Part shown: piece after piece, positions 61,674-64,000 of the stretch
How positions within the stretch are numbered: the first letter of the stretch is position 1
Layout of the letters: each line of letters opens with the position of its first letter
From: Epiperipatus broadwayi
Taxonomy: Eukaryota > Onychophora > Udeonychophora > Euonychophora > Peripatidae
Direction of reading: 5' to 3'
NCBI GenBank assembly: GCA_028023455.1
Contig: JAQFVV010006200.1
Coordinates: forward strand, 7,924,521-7,988,520
DNA: 64,000 nucleotides
Translations under genes and position numbers: made by a program
The notes under the pieces: model-generated
Database searches by the model: none
What the model was told of the DNA's origin: nothing
The model's input: the letters and a program-made list of their open reading frames with translations, nothing else

Positions 61674-62574
61674 AAAAAAAATGTATCTCTATTATTTTTA
61701 AGTTTTTAGTATTGGCATAGTAAATGAAAATGTAAAACTATATTGCACTTTAAACTGACTGTACCCTTATAGTTGATATATATATATATCATTAGATATA
61801 TCTTCTATAAGTTAAAATATATAGTCCTTATATATATATCATAATTAATATGTGTATATAATATTACATATGTATATATTGTAAATGAACTTCATTTAAT
61901 ACATATAATTTTACTTTAAATTATTATCACACATACAATATACATAAGTCATTAGATATTACTGTAGTGTGTTAACATATGTACTATTAATGTATATATT
62001 ATATTTAGTAAAGGCACATAATTATATATGTATAATAAAACAGTAACAAGTTTTCTATTTAAAATTGTTTGATAGTTTCTATTTTTATTTTAAAACAATT
62101 ATTTTAAAAAAGAAAGCTAAAGAAAAAAATTTGAGATCATTGTTTTCAATAATTATAGCAAATTTTGTTTTTCTTTAGCTTTTCAGGGTATTTAAAACAA
62201 TGTAGTGATTGGCTAGTTAGCGATATTTCACAATAGCAATCATCATCAATTTGTACCCACACTTCAATTTACAATCAATTATTCACTATAATGATCCGGA
62301 AAAATTTTGAAAAAAATTTTTTTTTGGCAGCCATCTTGAATTTTGCGTCACTGATGACATCAGAGTATAGGTATTTTAAATTCATTTTACTCAAAAGCAA
62401 AAGTACATTACTATAATACATATACAGGTAATGACTTTGCTGTAATTGTATAGCACATATAATATTTTATTCATAAAACATAATGTTAATGCTGCATTCA
62501 GTATTTTGAATATAGAACATATAAACTTAAAATACATATACAGTAATTACTGAATCTATAATACTGTATACATG
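61674..62574. other. AT-rich DNA, no clear features
   Basis: TA-rich stretches near 61780-61860. A mixed-sequence segment at about 62330-62375 (GCAGCCATCTTGAATTTTGC, GATGACATCAG) looks like part of a dispersed repeat but has no partner in this window. Confidence 0.4.
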
Positions 62575-62740
62575 TAAGTGTTGAATGTCTTTAGAAAAAT
62601 TAAACTTTATTTAAATATAATGTACAGTACTTGGATTATTTAAATAAAGTTTAATTTTTCTAAACATTCAACACTTATATTAGATGATGAAAACAGTACA
62701 ACTAAAATACCATCATCATAAACTTTCAGGAAAATACTAA
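62575..62740. repeat. Inverted pair of family A SINE tails
   Basis: GTTGAATGTCTTTAG and its mirror CTAAACATTCAAC bracket two AAATAAAGTTTAAT stretches around a short centre; the right side continues to ACCATCATCATAAACTTTCA, matching the far end of the SINE A copies (compare 10690-10720 on the minus strand). The tRNA heads and ribozyme zone are absent. Confidence 0.65.
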
Positions 62741-64000
62741 ATACTAATATTAAATTGTGTGTGTGTGTGTTCTTTAATTATGTACACTCTAAGTGGTTTC
62801 AATTCAAAAGAAAACATTTTTAAAAAAAAGTTTAAGAAGAAAATCAGATTGCATTTAAAATAAATGTCAATAAATAATCTTTCTACATGAACGGGGAAGG
62901 GGGAGGCACTATTACATTACTAAAAATATACAGTAAGAAAAATAAACTTAGCGTATGTATTAGAAAATTAGAACAGATTTTTTTCTTTTAAAATAAATTG
63001 ATTTTTTTTCTAAAGTTGACTGATTTACCATACGCATTAAGTCTTTTGGTTCTCTGGAGTACAGTAATGAGTCTTTATGTTCAATTAAATAATTTATTAA
63101 TTAAACATTGTTTGTTAATTTGAATAATTTCACATAAGTAATAAACATATATGTACTGTAATACAAAATTTTAAAAAATGCACCTCAGTATGGATTTTTT
63201 TTTCATTACAATAAAAAACTTCTGCGGAAGAATATTAAAACTCTTAAATTCAAATTTAGTTTCACTTTCTCTTTCTTTTTGCTGTACTGTACTTTTTAAA
63301 CAGTGAAAATATGCATTTTTTTTCCTAGTGATATAAAACTTTTCTTTTTAGATACCGTATTTAGTCATCATTGCCATGAAAAAATCAAAAAAATATTTGA
63401 GCTTGGAAATCAATGTGGATATTTTACGTCAACTGGAACCAACCAATTTTTTTCCCATAGACCCCCATTATAAATATGTATTCTATATATGATATTCTTG
63501 CTTAATGATGAGTTTTGGAGAACCAATTGCCATCGCTAAGTGGGGTAAAGGTGTAACTATTTTAAAATTAAAATAAAAACTAACAAACAATTTTAGGCAC
63601 AAGTATCAATGACGGTACAGGTCGCTGGATGGTGCTGTTGCTAGTCAAAAATATTGAAATGTAACGTTATCTGGCTGTGACATATTATTAAATATCGTGT
63701 TTTTATCTTAATTTTTTTTTCTTAAATAAATAAAATAAATAATAAAAAATGTTGTTTTTGTTCTTAGCTTTTTATTTGACATTATTAAATATTATGTTTT
63801 TATCTTAATTTCTTTTTTATTAAAAAAATAAAATAAATAGTAAAGAATGTTCTTTTTTCTTACCTTTTTTTTTGGACATAATATTAAACAAGTGATATAT
63901 TTTAAAAACTGTATAGTAAACAACTTACTATAGTTTTTTTTCTTTTAATCGCTATGTTTTTGTTTTTTTGTTTTTTTTTGGGGGGGGGGGAGAAAATAGA
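62741..64000. other. AT-rich DNA, no features seen
   Basis: A GT microsatellite lies at about 62758-62770 and a G10 run at about 63980. No coding signal. Confidence 0.45.

Overview
This window looks like a gene-poor, very AT-rich stretch of a metazoan nuclear genome, most likely an invertebrate. An octopus- or mollusc-like genome would fit the mix of RTE-type LINEs, Penelope-like elements (PLEs), tRNA-derived SINEs and long GATA/GACA microsatellites, but nothing here proves the taxon. I found no convincing host protein-coding gene, rRNA or functional tRNA gene. Almost everything I can explain is mobile DNA in different stages of decay. All identities and repeat matches below were read by eye; none was computed.

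Layout. 1-760: head-to-head pair of PLE GIY-YIG endonuclease fragments. 780-1175: a tRNA-type SINE (family A). 1981-8809: an old minus-strand LTR element with about 2-kb LTRs and a lysine-tRNA-type primer binding site, interrupted by a MITE and by a 278-bp insertion. 9272-10385: pieces of a hammerhead-bearing repeat around a 620-bp GATA/GACA/GATC microsatellite. 10690-11330: inverted pair of family A SINEs. 13014-18425: hammerhead-bearing SINE copies, a small foldback and a 5'-truncated RTE. 18581-21688: a 3.1-kb foldback element with about 1.2-kb inverted arms. 24366-26993: a young, internally deleted Ty3/gypsy-like element with a 5-bp target duplication. 28642-32445: a nearly full-length PLE with terminal direct repeats and a 10-bp target duplication. 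32581-35730: two copies of a small palindromic repeat (family C), one with a hammerhead core. 36720-38641: a more GC-rich repeat-like block. 46319-49200: family C again, linked to a broken non-LTR retrotransposon. 51890-53600: an RTE copy with an inverted 5' part. 55037-61673: MITEs, SINEs, a hAT MITE, a large palindrome and an RT scrap. The rest is featureless AT-rich DNA.

How the parts relate. Hammerhead-ribozyme-like cores (CTGANGA, a small hairpin, then GAAA) occur in at least four repeat families: the PLE terminal repeat, a tRNA-headed SINE (family A), a second tRNA-like SINE (called HHR-SINE here), and the palindromic family C that sits at the 5' end of a LINE and shares that LINE's 3' tail. 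The other recurring theme is head-to-head inverted dimers with 3' ends pointing outward, seen for the PLE, family A, HHR-SINE and a family A tail pair, plus a twin-priming-like RTE inversion. Together these point to a community of retroelements that share ribozymes, tails and an inverted insertion mode. The PLE and the RTE/LINE copies are the natural candidates for supplying enzymes in trans, though every copy here is broken.
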